From Pseudolactococcus sp041800635 (lineage in GTDB: Bacteria > Bacillota > Bacilli > Lactobacillales > Streptococcaceae), in the NCBI GenBank assembly GCA_047833645.1, contig CP181259.1, positions 1,302,001 through 1,366,000 of the forward strand: 64,000 bases of DNA. Reading direction: 5' to 3'. Below the pieces are notes generated by a model that saw nothing but the letters and a program-made list of their open reading frames with translations, did no database searches and was not told the DNA's origin. Shown here in pieces: positions 24,955 through 33,149 of this stretch. The position numbers and the translations under genes are program-made. The first letter of the stretch is position 1; each line of letters starts with the position of its first letter.

Positions 24955-26310
24955 ATGAATAAGAAATCAAAACGTATTCAATCAAAAAAAATTATTTTCA
25001 TGCAATATTTACATTCAAAATATTGGCATTGGGAACATGACAACATAACATTGTTTGATGATTGGAAAACAAATAAAAAAGAAATTTTTGAGCAAATCTA
25101 TAACTCTGTAAAGGATATGCAAGGATTTGAGGAGATAGCTTTGATTGTGCATGATAAAGATAAAAAAGGAAATGGCATTTTAAAACTGCCACATATTCAT
25201 GGTTATATCTCTTTTACTGGTAAATTTGACCTTGATCGGATTGCAAGACGTTTAGGAATTGAGCCACAATATGTTGAAATTGCAAAAGGTAATCGATACG
25301 CAGAAATTAACAACAAATCTTATCTCGTGCATGCTAAAAACTTAGATAAATTTCAATATTTATCAGAAGAAGTGGAAACCTTTGAAACATTTGATTTTGT
25401 GGCATATATTGAGGAACACCGAGAAGAGTTGCAAAAAAGAGCAGCTACGACTAAACGTGAATTATCTGATGAAAGTCTTGATTATATCATTCAGAAAGTG
25501 CAGAGGGGTGATTTATTTAAACGTGACATCATGATTGATGATGATTTAGCTTTTCTCTATGCTAATAATATGTCCCGTTTTAAAGAGGCTTTAGACTTTT
25601 ACGGAGAGCGTATAGCCTGGCTAAGATTGGAAGATTTAAGGCAACTTAAATATAAAATGACTGTACTTTATATCCAAGGCACTCCAGGTGTCGGCAAAAC
25701 AACTTTAGCTAATGAAATAGCTTTAAAAATCAAGACACAAGGCCATTTAAGAGGTGTTAAGAGCGATATTTATTCAGCTAGCTCACGTAATCCATTTGAT
25801 GATTACTATGGGCAAGATATTGTGATATTAGATGATTTGCGACCAGATAGCTTATCAGCTTCTGATTGGTTGAAAGTCTTTGACCCTCTTAATTCAGCAA
25901 ATATGTCCGCGAGGTATAAGAATAAGTTAGTTGTTCCTCGTGTGATTGTTGTTGCTAACTATCAGTCTCCTTTGAAATTCTTTTCAGAGATTAAGGGAGA
26001 AGATGTCAATCAATTTGTTAGGCGAGTAAATAGTATGATTTCTATTGAAAGTAAGCAATTTCCACATTTTGATTTTGATAATATCTATAATTTATCAGAG
26101 GTTGTGAAATTAAGTACTCCAAGAAATCTACGTATTTCACAAGATGAATTTTTGACTTTAAATTTTGATTTTAAGACAATCATTGATAAAAATGACGATA
26201 AAGAAAAATTCATCAAGCAAGCACTTGATGAATATATCCTACCTCGAGCATTTCCACCTGAGATAAATAGTCCGTCTGCAAACGGTCTATCAATAAATAA
26301 AACTACCTAA
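24955..26310 (+). CDS. HUH endonuclease plus P-loop helicase Rep protein (CRESS-like)
   Basis: A 451-residue replication initiator. N-terminal HUH domain: motif I FMQYLHSKYWHW, motif II LPHIHGYIS (the two His of HUH), motif III NNKSYLVHAKN with the nicking Tyr. C-terminal superfamily 3-like helicase: Walker A QGTPGVGKTTL (around residue 240), Walker B DIVILDDLRPD and motif C VPRVIVVANYQS. This fused architecture is that of plasmid Reps related to those of CRESS-DNA viruses. It would nick the origin and unwind for rolling-circle replication after excision. GAGG precedes ATG 24955; a TTG nine bases earlier is an alternative start. Confidence 0.85.
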   Translation: MNKKSKRIQSKKIIFMQYLHSKYWHWEHDNITLFDDWKTNKKEIFEQIYNSVKDMQGFEEIALIVHDKDKKGNGILKLPHIHGYISFTGKFDLDRIARRLGIEPQYVEIAKGNRYAEINNKSYLVHAKNLDKFQYLSEEVETFETFDFVAYIEEHREELQKRAATTKRELSDESLDYIIQKVQRGDLFKRDIMIDDDLAFLYANNMSRFKEALDFYGERIAWLRLEDLRQLKYKMTVLYIQGTPGVGKTTLANEIALKIKTQGHLRGVKSDIYSASSRNPFDDYYGQDIVILDDLRPDSLSASDWLKVFDPLNSANMSARYKNKLVVPRVIVVANYQSPLKFFSEIKGEDVNQFVRRVNSMISIESKQFPHFDFDNIYNLSEVVKLSTPRNLRISQDEFLTLNFDFKTIIDKNDDKEKFIKQALDEYILPRAFPPEINSPSANGLSINKTT

Positions 26311-26339
26311 ATTATATCAAAAAATAGAAAGAAAAACAT

Positions 26340-26531
26340 ATGAAAAACAATGATAAATTTATTTCAAGAGATGACTTAATATCTTTGGGATTTAAAAAGA
26401 CAGTGGCTACAGCATACATTCATCAAGCTCGTGAAATACTTGTATCACGTGGTTTCACAGCGTATGATCGAAACAGGCTGATGATCGTTCCTAAAACAAT
26501 TATCAATGAAATACTAGCTGTAGAGTTGTAA
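26340..26531 (+). CDS. DUF3173-like excisionase candidate
   Basis: A 63-residue basic protein with a helix-turn-helix pattern (SRDDLISLGFKKTVATAYIHQAREILV). DUF3173 proteins sit just before tyrosine integrases in many streptococcal elements and are thought to act as directionality factors. Here the integrase starts 1 bp after its stop, so the two are co-expressed. Confidence 0.75.
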   Translation: MKNNDKFISRDDLISLGFKKTVATAYIHQAREILVSRGFTAYDRNRLMIVPKTIINEILAVEL

Positions 26532-26532
26532 T

Positions 26533-27663
26533 ATGGCTAGTGCACGATATAGACAACGAGGAAAGAAAAAACTATGGTTAGTTGAAATTCGGCAAGGAGA
26601 TAAAACACTTGATTCTAAAAGTGGTTTTAGAACTAAGAAAGATGCTCAAAAATATGCTGAACCTATTCTTCAAAAAATAAGGAATGGAAATACACTCAGA
26701 CCTGATATGACATTGGTTGACCTTTATCAAGAATGGCTAGAGTTGAAAATTATCCCTAGTTCTAGACAACAAACAACCATTAACAAATTTATACTTCGAA
26801 AAAAAATAATCCAAAAATATTTTGGAAATAAAAAAGTATCTGAAATTAAACCATCTGACTACCAAAAAGCCATGAATGAATATGGTACCCGTATCAATAG
26901 GAATGGTCTAGGACGTTTAAATAATGATATTCATAATGCAATTTCTATGGCAATAGCAGATAAAATATTGATTGACGACTTTACAGTCAATGTTGAACTT
27001 TATTCTACAAAGCTTGCTCAAAATGTAGAAGATAAATACCTACAATCTGAAGCTGACTATAATGCAGTTATCGAATTCATTACTCAAAAACTTGATTATC
27101 CTAAATCAGTTGTACCCTATGTTATATACTTCCTATTTCGTACTGGTATGCGCTATGCAGAGTTAATTGCACTAACTTGGAAAGATATTGATTTTGACAA
27201 AAGTGTATTAAAAACGTACAGAAGATATAATACAGGCACTCATAAATTTGTTCCTTCTAAAAATAAAACATCTATTCGAACTGTGCCTATTGATGAAAAA
27301 AGCCTTATCATACTTAAATCACTACAAGATCAGCAAAAAAGAATTAATAAAGAACTAGGAATGACTAATGATATTAATTTCGTATTTCAACACAATGCTC
27401 TCAGATATGATATACCACTCATTGAATCAGTTAGTAAAGCAATCAAAGAAATGTTAAAATCGCTTAACATCAAACCCTTATTGTCAACCAAAGGAGCTCG
27501 ACATACTTATGGTTCTGTTTTACTACACAGAGGAATTGACATGGGTGTTGTTGCTAGATTATTGGGTCACAAAGATATTAGCATGTTAATTGAGGTGTAT
27601 GGTCATACTTTACAAGAACGTGTAGAAGAAGAATATCATGAAGTCAGAAATATTTTTAAATAA
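26533..27663 (+). CDS. int: Tyrosine recombinase (integrase) of the tRNA-Lys element
   Basis: A 376-residue integrase: an N-terminal arm-binding AP2-like domain (RYRQRGKKKLWLVEIRQG), a core-binding domain, and a catalytic domain with Arg in FRTGMRYAELIAL, HxxR in TKGARHTYGSVLL, His in LLGHKDIS and the Tyr nucleophile in LIEVYGHT. It catalyses site-specific integration at tRNA-Lys, whose gene lies 81 bp downstream. Intact. Confidence 0.95.
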   Translation: MASARYRQRGKKKLWLVEIRQGDKTLDSKSGFRTKKDAQKYAEPILQKIRNGNTLRPDMTLVDLYQEWLELKIIPSSRQQTTINKFILRKKIIQKYFGNKKVSEIKPSDYQKAMNEYGTRINRNGLGRLNNDIHNAISMAIADKILIDDFTVNVELYSTKLAQNVEDKYLQSEADYNAVIEFITQKLDYPKSVVPYVIYFLFRTGMRYAELIALTWKDIDFDKSVLKTYRRYNTGTHKFVPSKNKTSIRTVPIDEKSLIILKSLQDQQKRINKELGMTNDINFVFQHNALRYDIPLIESVSKAIKEMLKSLNIKPLLSTKGARHTYGSVLLHRGIDMGVVARLLGHKDISMLIEVYGHTLQERVEEEYHEVRNIFK

Positions 27664-27665
27664 AA

Positions 27666-27686
27666 TGGGACAAAACATGGGACAAA
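27666..27686 (+). promoter_or_regulatory. Integrase arm-type repeats, proximal end
   Basis: Two TGGGACAAA-type repeats directly after the integrase stop, matching the pair at 18965-18981. Confidence 0.6.
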
Positions 27687-27704
27687 TTTACAAGTAAGTA
27701 CTAG

Positions 27705-27740
27705 AAAAGCCATACACAGCAACAACTGTCTATGGCTTTT
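27705..27740. terminator. Terminator shared by integrase and tRNA-Lys
   Basis: AAAAGCCATA pairs with TATGGCTTTT. On the plus strand it ends integrase transcription; on the minus strand, lying 5 bp past the tRNA 3' end, it replaces the terminator the tRNA lost on integration. Confidence 0.75.
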
Positions 27741-27743
27741 ATG

Positions 27744-27755
27744 ATGCCCCCTGCA
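27744..27755 (-). other. att site at the tRNA-Lys 3' end
   Basis: ATGCCCCCTGCA, identical to 18849-18860, covers the tRNA 3' terminus. Confidence 0.8.
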
Positions 27756-27818
27756 GGGCTTGAACCTGCGACCCATGGATTAAGAGTCCACTGCTCTACC
27801 AACTGAGCTAAGAAGGCA
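27745..27818 (-). tRNA. tRNA-Lys (anticodon CTT)
   Basis: Minus-strand cloverleaf: acceptor 5' TGCCTTC pairs with 3' GGGGGCA. The D-arm contains AGCTCAGTTGGTAGAGC, the anticodon loop CTCTTAA carries CTT, and the T-arm is GCAGGTTCAAGCCCTGC. The CCA end is not encoded. It is the integration target of the adjacent element. Confidence 0.93.
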
Positions 27819-27907
27819 ATTTATTAAGAGAAAAAGCATTTCTCACCAGTTCATTATACCCCAAATACACCTAAAAATGCAAGAATAAACTCAAACAACA
27901 AGCCAAA

Positions 27908-28205
27908 CACAGTTTTTTACGATTTTTTGAGCGTGAGGTCAAGGCAGCTGAGACGCAGCAACCTCGAGGTTGTCAATCAAAAGCTAACGAAGGCATCACA
28001 CCCAATAAAGCACAGTTTTTTACGATTTTTTGAGCGTGAGGTCAAGGCAGCTGAGACGCAGCAATCTCGAGGTTGTCAATCAAAAGCTAACGAAGGCATC
28101 ACACCCAATAAAGCACAGTTTTTTGCGATTTTCTGGGCGTGAGGTCAAGGCAGCTAAAGCGAAGCAATCTTGGGGTTGTGAGCTGAAAGCTAACGAAGAA
28201 ATTGC
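27908..28205. repeat. Three tandem copies of a 103-bp repeat
   Basis: Copies begin at 27908, 28011 and 28114 (each with CACAGTTTTTT...GAGCGTGAGGTCAAGGCAGC). Copies 1 and 2 are almost identical; copy 3 diverges. The period is not a multiple of three, so overlapping open frames here (up to 76 codons) change register in each unit and are unlikely genes. Each unit contains the palindrome AACCTCGAGGTT or a variant. The array lies between tRNA-Lys and the 3' end of a candidate small RNA. Confidence 0.85.
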
Positions 28206-28217
28206 AGTCAAAAACGC

Positions 28218-28422
28218 AAAAAAAACACTGATTGAATGCCGTTACTCACTCAAGTATTGAACCCGCTGTTAATGTTAAACAGGTGGGCGTCTCGCTCTTA
28301 CTGAAGCAGCTTCCATCTAAAATGGCTTGCACGCTGTAAGATGTCTCAAAGACTCCCGAGGTAATACGATTTAGTCGGTCAAAAATGTGAGCAAGTTCGC
28401 ACATTCCAGTGCTTTTCTTTAT
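28218..28422 (-). ncRNA. Candidate 6S-like structured RNA
   Basis: A gene-free stretch read on the minus strand has a near-consensus promoter, about 200 nt of GC-richer sequence and closing complementarity between its ends: AAAAGCACTG at the 5' end, CAGTGTTTTTTTT at the 3' end with a terminal T-run. Internal inverted repeats include AATGTG...CACATT near the 5' end. Size, single closing helix and position beside a housekeeping gene resemble 6S RNA, but I could not match family sequence. It may be another small RNA. Confidence 0.5.
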
Positions 28423-28428
28423 ATATCT

Positions 28429-28457
28429 ATCATAGCATGCTTCTATTTATTTTGCAA
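28429..28457 (-). promoter_or_regulatory. Promoter of the candidate small RNA
   Basis: Minus strand TTGCAA (28452-28457), 17-bp spacer, TATGAT (28429-28434). Initiation would be at about 28422. Confidence 0.7.
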
Positions 28458-28551
28458 ACCTTAAGTCAGAAAACGCTTTCTTTTTTTGTAAAATACTTTA
28501 TCGACACAAAAAACAGAAATCCGTTCGTCAGATTTCTGTTTCTATGTCCAC

Positions 28552-30405
28552 TTATTGATTCAAAATCGCAAGCGTTTCTGCCAAGTCATCGACATTGACC
28601 TCAAGCGTATCGCCTGTCGCCCGAATCTTAACTTCAACGATGCGATCAGCGGCTTTTTTACCAACTGTCACGCGCACTGGCAGACCAATCAAGTCGCTAT
28701 CCGCAAACTTAACGCCGACACGTTCTGCGCGATCATCTTCAAGGACTTGCAAGCCTGATTTTGTTAAAGTCTCAACGATTTCAGCTGACAAAGCGACAGC
28801 TGTTTCATCTTTAACATTGACTGGAATCACGTGCACATCATAAGGTGCCAAACCTTTAGGGAAGTTCATTGACCATGAGAATTTGTAGTCGCCTTTAAAT
28901 GTTTTCTCAACATTGATGCGCGCAAACTGCTCTAAAATCGCTGATAACATCCGGCTCACACCGATGCCATAGCTACCCATGATGATAGGCTTCGCTTTAC
29001 CATTTTCATCCAAGACGTTGGCACCCATGCTTTCAGAATAGCGTGTGCCAAGTTTAAAGATGTGACCGATTTCGATCCCACGTGCAAATTTCAGGTGACC
29101 GCCACCATCTGGTGCTGGTTCGCCTTCTTTGGCTGTCCGTAAATCAACAAATTCAGCCACTTTAAAGTCACGTTCTAGGTTGGCATTTTGATAATGGAAG
29201 CCATCTTCATTGGCACCTACGGTAACGTTGACAATGGTTTCAACCACACGGTCAGCGATAATTTTAACGTTTTCTGGTAAGCCGACAGGACCTAATGACC
29301 CAAAAGTTGCACCAAATACTTTGATTGTTTCATCTTCTGTCGCAGGTTCTACAAAATCAGCACCTAAGTGGTTGGTTAATTTAACTTCGTTTAACTCATC
29401 ATCGCCACGGAGCAAGACAACAACGATTTCGCCATCTGCATTGTAGACAAGTGTTTTGATGGTTTGCTCAGTTGGTACGTCAAGAAAGGCTGAAACTTCT
29501 TCGATTGTTTTCACATCTGGTGTTGCGACTTTTGTCAGTTCAAGCTGCTCTGTATAAGCCGTTGGTTTGACAAATTCAGTCGATGCCATTTCCAAGTTGG
29601 CCGCGTAATCTGAGCCGTCAGAATAAGCGATGGTATCTTCACCTGCAATCAACCAGTTAGAAAGTTCTTGCTTGATATCTTTGATCACAAAGTCTGGGAT
29701 TTCTGAAATATCAGCAATTGATTTATCTAAAATCAACCATTGTGACAAGTCCGTGCGGTCGGGTGTAATGGCCATAAACTCTTGCGAATCTTTGCCACCC
29801 ATGGCACCACCATCACCAATGATGCCTTTAAAATCAAGACCTGCACGTGTGAAGATTTTTTCATAGGCATGTTTATAGTCTTGATAAGTTTCATCTAGTG
29901 AATCGTAGTTAGCATGGAAGCTATAGCCATCTTTCATGATGAACTCACGACCACGAAGCAGGCCGTAACGCGGACGTTTTTCATCGCGATATTTCGGCTG
30001 GATTTGATAGATATTCAATGGGAGTTTCTTATAAGATGTGATTTCATTTCTGACAAGTGCTGTCATGGTTTCCTCATGCGTTGGGCCGAGGATAAAATCT
30101 GATGCATCACGGTTTTTAAGCTTATAGAGGTCAGCGCCGTATGTTTCATAACGACCACTTTCTTTCCACAAGTCTGCAGTTAATAGGGCAGGTGCTAGCA
30201 ATTCCACCGCACCAATGGCTTCAAACTCTTCACGCATGATGTTCTTGAATTTTTCAAGCACGCGGTTAGCCAATGGCAGATAAGCGTAGATACCTGCTGA
30301 GACTTGTCGGACGTAACCTGCACGCACGAGAAGGGCATGGCTGATGACTTGCGCGTCAGACGGCATTTCTCGTAGGGTCGGAATAAGCATTTTGGATTGT
30401 TTCAT
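28552..30405 (-). CDS. proS: Prolyl-tRNA synthetase
   Basis: A 617-residue bacterial-type ProRS that charges tRNA-Pro. The class II core is split by the YbaK-like editing insertion: motif 1/2 region (GPTHEETMTALV, YRDEKRPRYGLLRGREFIMKDGYSFH) comes first, the editing domain (EVSAFLDVPTEQTIKTLVYN...) occupies about residues 225-405, then motif 3 (GSYGIGVSRMLSAI) and the anticodon-binding domain. Last gene of the cluster uppS-cdsA-dxr-rseP-proS, preceded by a short gap containing a possible attenuating hairpin. Confidence 0.97.
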   Translation of the reverse strand: MKQSKMLIPTLREMPSDAQVISHALLVRAGYVRQVSAGIYAYLPLANRVLEKFKNIMREEFEAIGAVELLAPALLTADLWKESGRYETYGADLYKLKNRDASDFILGPTHEETMTALVRNEITSYKKLPLNIYQIQPKYRDEKRPRYGLLRGREFIMKDGYSFHANYDSLDETYQDYKHAYEKIFTRAGLDFKGIIGDGGAMGGKDSQEFMAITPDRTDLSQWLILDKSIADISEIPDFVIKDIKQELSNWLIAGEDTIAYSDGSDYAANLEMASTEFVKPTAYTEQLELTKVATPDVKTIEEVSAFLDVPTEQTIKTLVYNADGEIVVVLLRGDDELNEVKLTNHLGADFVEPATEDETIKVFGATFGSLGPVGLPENVKIIADRVVETIVNVTVGANEDGFHYQNANLERDFKVAEFVDLRTAKEGEPAPDGGGHLKFARGIEIGHIFKLGTRYSESMGANVLDENGKAKPIIMGSYGIGVSRMLSAILEQFARINVEKTFKGDYKFSWSMNFPKGLAPYDVHVIPVNVKDETAVALSAEIVETLTKSGLQVLEDDRAERVGVKFADSDLIGLPVRVTVGKKAADRIVEVKIRATGDTLEVNVDDLAETLAILNQ

Positions 30406-30554
30406 GTGTGTGATAGTTGGATAACCCTATCAAGCCCTGCGCTTGGAGATTATCCTTTCCTTTCATGTAATGTTTTCATTATATCAAAAAAAGCACTGAA
30501 AATCAGCACTTTTGTGAGATAAGATAACCTTGATATTCCCCGTCAAGCTAGACA

Positions 30555-31796
30555 TCACCGAAACAATCGCAAAATATCATTCCAAGTCACCGCGATCATC
30601 AAAACAGCCATAATGCCCACACCGACAAGGGTAATGATACTCTCATGTTCTTGTTTCATCGGTTTACGACGAATGGCTTCCAAGATGTTCATCACAATCT
30701 TACCACCATCCAAAGCAGGAATCGGAATCAGATTGAAAATCCCTAGATTAATCGACAAGAGTGCCATAAAACTGATAACCGTCGTGATGCCTTCACGCGC
30801 TGCCTCACCAGATATCTTATACATGGCAACTGGTCCACCTAATTTATTGATGTCCGGATGTAAAATCAAGTCCTTCAAATCATTAACAATCGCAAATGCA
30901 GATGTCCACGCCCTTTTCAGGCCACCTGTTAACTTGTCCACAAAGCCTGTTTTAATAATCGGAGTAACCCCGATAACATAACTTTTATCTTGTTTCTTAG
31001 GCGTAATCGTCAACGTTGTGCGGTCCGTCTTCACTTGCATGGCCTTACCATCTGATTCACCGATTTGCTTCGACAAACTAGACCAGTCAGAAATAGAAAC
31101 GCCGTCAATCGTTTCAATTTTATCGCCTGTACGTAAACCAGCCTGATAAGCCGGTAAATTATGGTCAGACACCGTGATCTGATTAGTCGTCAAATCCTGC
31201 ACCCCACCCTGCATAAAGACAACTAGAACAAAAGCTAGCGCGCCCAAAATAAAGTTATTAAGCGGTCCTGCAAAGTTGGTCATCATTCGACCAGGCAGAC
31301 TCGCACTCTGATACTGCACATCCAAAGGCGCAATCCGCAGCTCCGTGCCATCTTCCTCAACAACCGTCGCATCATGAGCCACCGCATAGGTCACAACTTC
31401 ACCATTGACCTCGCCGGTAATGGTTAAAGCCTTTTCGAAGTCGTAAGCTGTGACAAGCATCGGAAGCGCTTGACCAAACTGCACTTTATCACTGAGATTG
31501 ATACGTATCACCGTTTGGTTCTGGAGATCCAGTGTCAGAGTCGCCGGTGCCCCAGTCTTGATCTCCGTTTCATCTTCACCCCAACCAGCCATGCGAACAT
31601 AACCACCCAAAGGTAAAATCCGAATCGTATAAACCGTCCCATCTTTTGCTTGGTGGGCATAGATTTTTGGTCCCATACCAATCGAAAATTCCCGCACCAA
31701 AATCCCTGATTTTTTAGCAAAAAACAGGTGACCATACTCATGGACACAGACAATAATCCCGAAAATAATGATAAATGTGACTAAACTTTGCACCAT
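30555..31796 (-). CDS. rseP: Site-2 metalloprotease RseP/RasP
   Basis: A 413-residue intramembrane zinc protease. HEYGH in the first membrane segment (CVHEYGHLFFAKKSG), a PDZ domain in the middle (QAGLRTGDKIETIDGVSISDW), and the third metal ligand in NLIPIPALDGGK followed by C-terminal membrane segments. It cleaves anti-sigma factors and signal-peptide remnants within the membrane; in lactococci the homologue (Eep-like) also processes peptide pheromones. An insertion of about 100 residues before the PDZ (DLQNQTVIRINLSDKV...) is typical for this genus group. Confidence 0.95.
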   Translation of the reverse strand: MVQSLVTFIIIFGIIVCVHEYGHLFFAKKSGILVREFSIGMGPKIYAHQAKDGTVYTIRILPLGGYVRMAGWGEDETEIKTGAPATLTLDLQNQTVIRINLSDKVQFGQALPMLVTAYDFEKALTITGEVNGEVVTYAVAHDATVVEEDGTELRIAPLDVQYQSASLPGRMMTNFAGPLNNFILGALAFVLVVFMQGGVQDLTTNQITVSDHNLPAYQAGLRTGDKIETIDGVSISDWSSLSKQIGESDGKAMQVKTDRTTLTITPKKQDKSYVIGVTPIIKTGFVDKLTGGLKRAWTSAFAIVNDLKDLILHPDINKLGGPVAMYKISGEAAREGITTVISFMALLSINLGIFNLIPIPALDGGKIVMNILEAIRRKPMKQEHESIITLVGVGIMAVLMIAVTWNDILRLFR

Positions 31797-31870
31797 ACTT
31801 TTTTAATTCCCTTTCTGCGATTTTACGTTGTAAAATCTTGAAACTTGACATACGCACGAGAACTTGGCAC

Positions 31871-33046
31871 TTAACGTCCTTTTTCTTGGATTAAATCTTC
31901 GACCCATTGTGTCACTTTTTGACGTGTTCTATCATCAGAAGCTAAAATTTGATGTAAGGTTTGACCGTCAAATTCCATATGTTCAAAAACAGCGCGAGTA
32001 ATCAATTGTTCGATCTCTAAGAAGGTGATTTTGCCATCTTGGAAAGCTTGATTGGCAATCTCATTGGCCGCATTATAGACCGCTGGATAACCACCGCCTA
32101 GTTTACCCACCCGATAAGCCAAATCTAACATGGGAAAACGGACCATGTCCATTTTTTCAAAATGGAGGGCACCAATTTCAGTCAGATCAAAGGGTGTTTC
32201 ATTGTGCATGGTCAAATGTCTCGGGTAAGATAACGCATACTGAATCGGCTCACGCATATCTGTTGCCCCGAGTTGCGCCAGAACAGCACCATCTTTCAGG
32301 GTCACCATGGAATGCACGACAGATTCCCGATGTAATACAACATGGATCTCATCATAAGGAATCTCAAATAAATGATGCGCCTCAATCACTTCCAGCCCCT
32401 TATTAACCATGGTCGCAGAGTCTAAGGTAATCTTCGCCCCCATCGTCCAATTGGGATGCGCCAAGGCATCCTCAAGGGTCACATCCAGCAACTCCTCACG
32501 TGTTTGATCGCGGAATGAGCCACCTGATGCCGTAATCGTCAAGCTACGGACATCACTTTTGGCAACACCTTGAAGCACTTGGAAAATCGCCGCATGCTCA
32601 CTGTCAACAGGTAAAATTTTGCTGCCCGTCCGAGCCGCTTCTGCCATGATCGTATAACCCGCAACAACTAAGGTTTCCTTATTGGCTAAAGCGATATCAC
32701 GGCCCAGTTTCACCGCTTCAATCGTTGGTGGAAGGCCAACCGAACCCACGATAGCATTGAGCAAAATATCATAAGCTTCCAGTTGCGCTAGTGTGATTAA
32801 GCCTTCCGCGCCAACATGGATCTCAACACTTGGAAATTCTTGCGCCAGTGCAATCTGTGATGATTCTTGGGCTGCCACGACGATTTGAGGCGAAAAATCT
32901 CGAATAATCTCACGCGCCTTCTCGATATTCTTGCCAAAAGCAAAACCGACCAACTCAAATTGCTCCGGATGCGCCGCAATCACATCTAAGGCTTGCACGC
33001 CAACACTTCCCGTCGCCCCTAATAAAATAATTTTTTTCTTTGTCAT
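31871..33046 (-). CDS. dxr: 1-deoxy-D-xylulose 5-phosphate reductoisomerase
   Basis: A 391-residue DXP reductoisomerase, which converts DXP to MEP in the non-mevalonate isoprenoid pathway with NADPH. Visible are the NADPH-binding LLGATGSVGVQALDV, NKETLVVAG, the metal and substrate loop PVDSEHAAIFQ, TASGGSFRD, and the C-terminal NAANEIANQAF. It sits between cdsA and rseP, upstream of proS. Because many lactococci and streptococci use the mevalonate route, the presence of dxr is worth noting for the species identity. Confidence 0.95.
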   Translation of the reverse strand: MTKKKIILLGATGSVGVQALDVIAAHPEQFELVGFAFGKNIEKAREIIRDFSPQIVVAAQESSQIALAQEFPSVEIHVGAEGLITLAQLEAYDILLNAIVGSVGLPPTIEAVKLGRDIALANKETLVVAGYTIMAEAARTGSKILPVDSEHAAIFQVLQGVAKSDVRSLTITASGGSFRDQTREELLDVTLEDALAHPNWTMGAKITLDSATMVNKGLEVIEAHHLFEIPYDEIHVVLHRESVVHSMVTLKDGAVLAQLGATDMREPIQYALSYPRHLTMHNETPFDLTEIGALHFEKMDMVRFPMLDLAYRVGKLGGGYPAVYNAANEIANQAFQDGKITFLEIEQLITRAVFEHMEFDGQTLHQILASDDRTRQKVTQWVEDLIQEKGR

Positions 33047-33149
33047 GTCCTTGACTACCTCCTTCGTTTCATTTTTTTATATTTTCACCCCCTGCTTGCG
33101 CCATGTCAGCAACACACGAGCAACAGATGTTATGTTCAGTTCAATCAGA

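Larger units (their letters stand above)
18849..27755 (+). mobile_element. 8.9-kb integrative element in tRNA-Lys carrying a retron
   Basis: Bounded by the 12-bp att repeats, with the integrase adjacent to tRNA-Lys. Content from the distal end: IS982 insertion, PRTase-like effector, msr-msd RNA, reverse transcriptase, MNT nucleotidyltransferase and XRE repressor (opposite strand), HTH/coiled-coil protein, small protein, iteron origin, HUH-helicase Rep, DUF3173 protein, integrase. There are no conjugation or structural phage genes, so the element is probably a replicating integrated plasmid or satellite that moves with help. The XRE gene divides leftward cargo from rightward replication/integration genes. 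Confidence 0.85.

Noticed and set aside
27908..28205. Tandem repeats as a CRISPR array
   Set aside because: Units are 103 bp, contiguous and without spacers; no cas genes in the window.
27927..28260. Two overlapping 71-76-codon frames
   Set aside because: They arise from the 103-bp repeats, change frame in each unit and lack family similarity.
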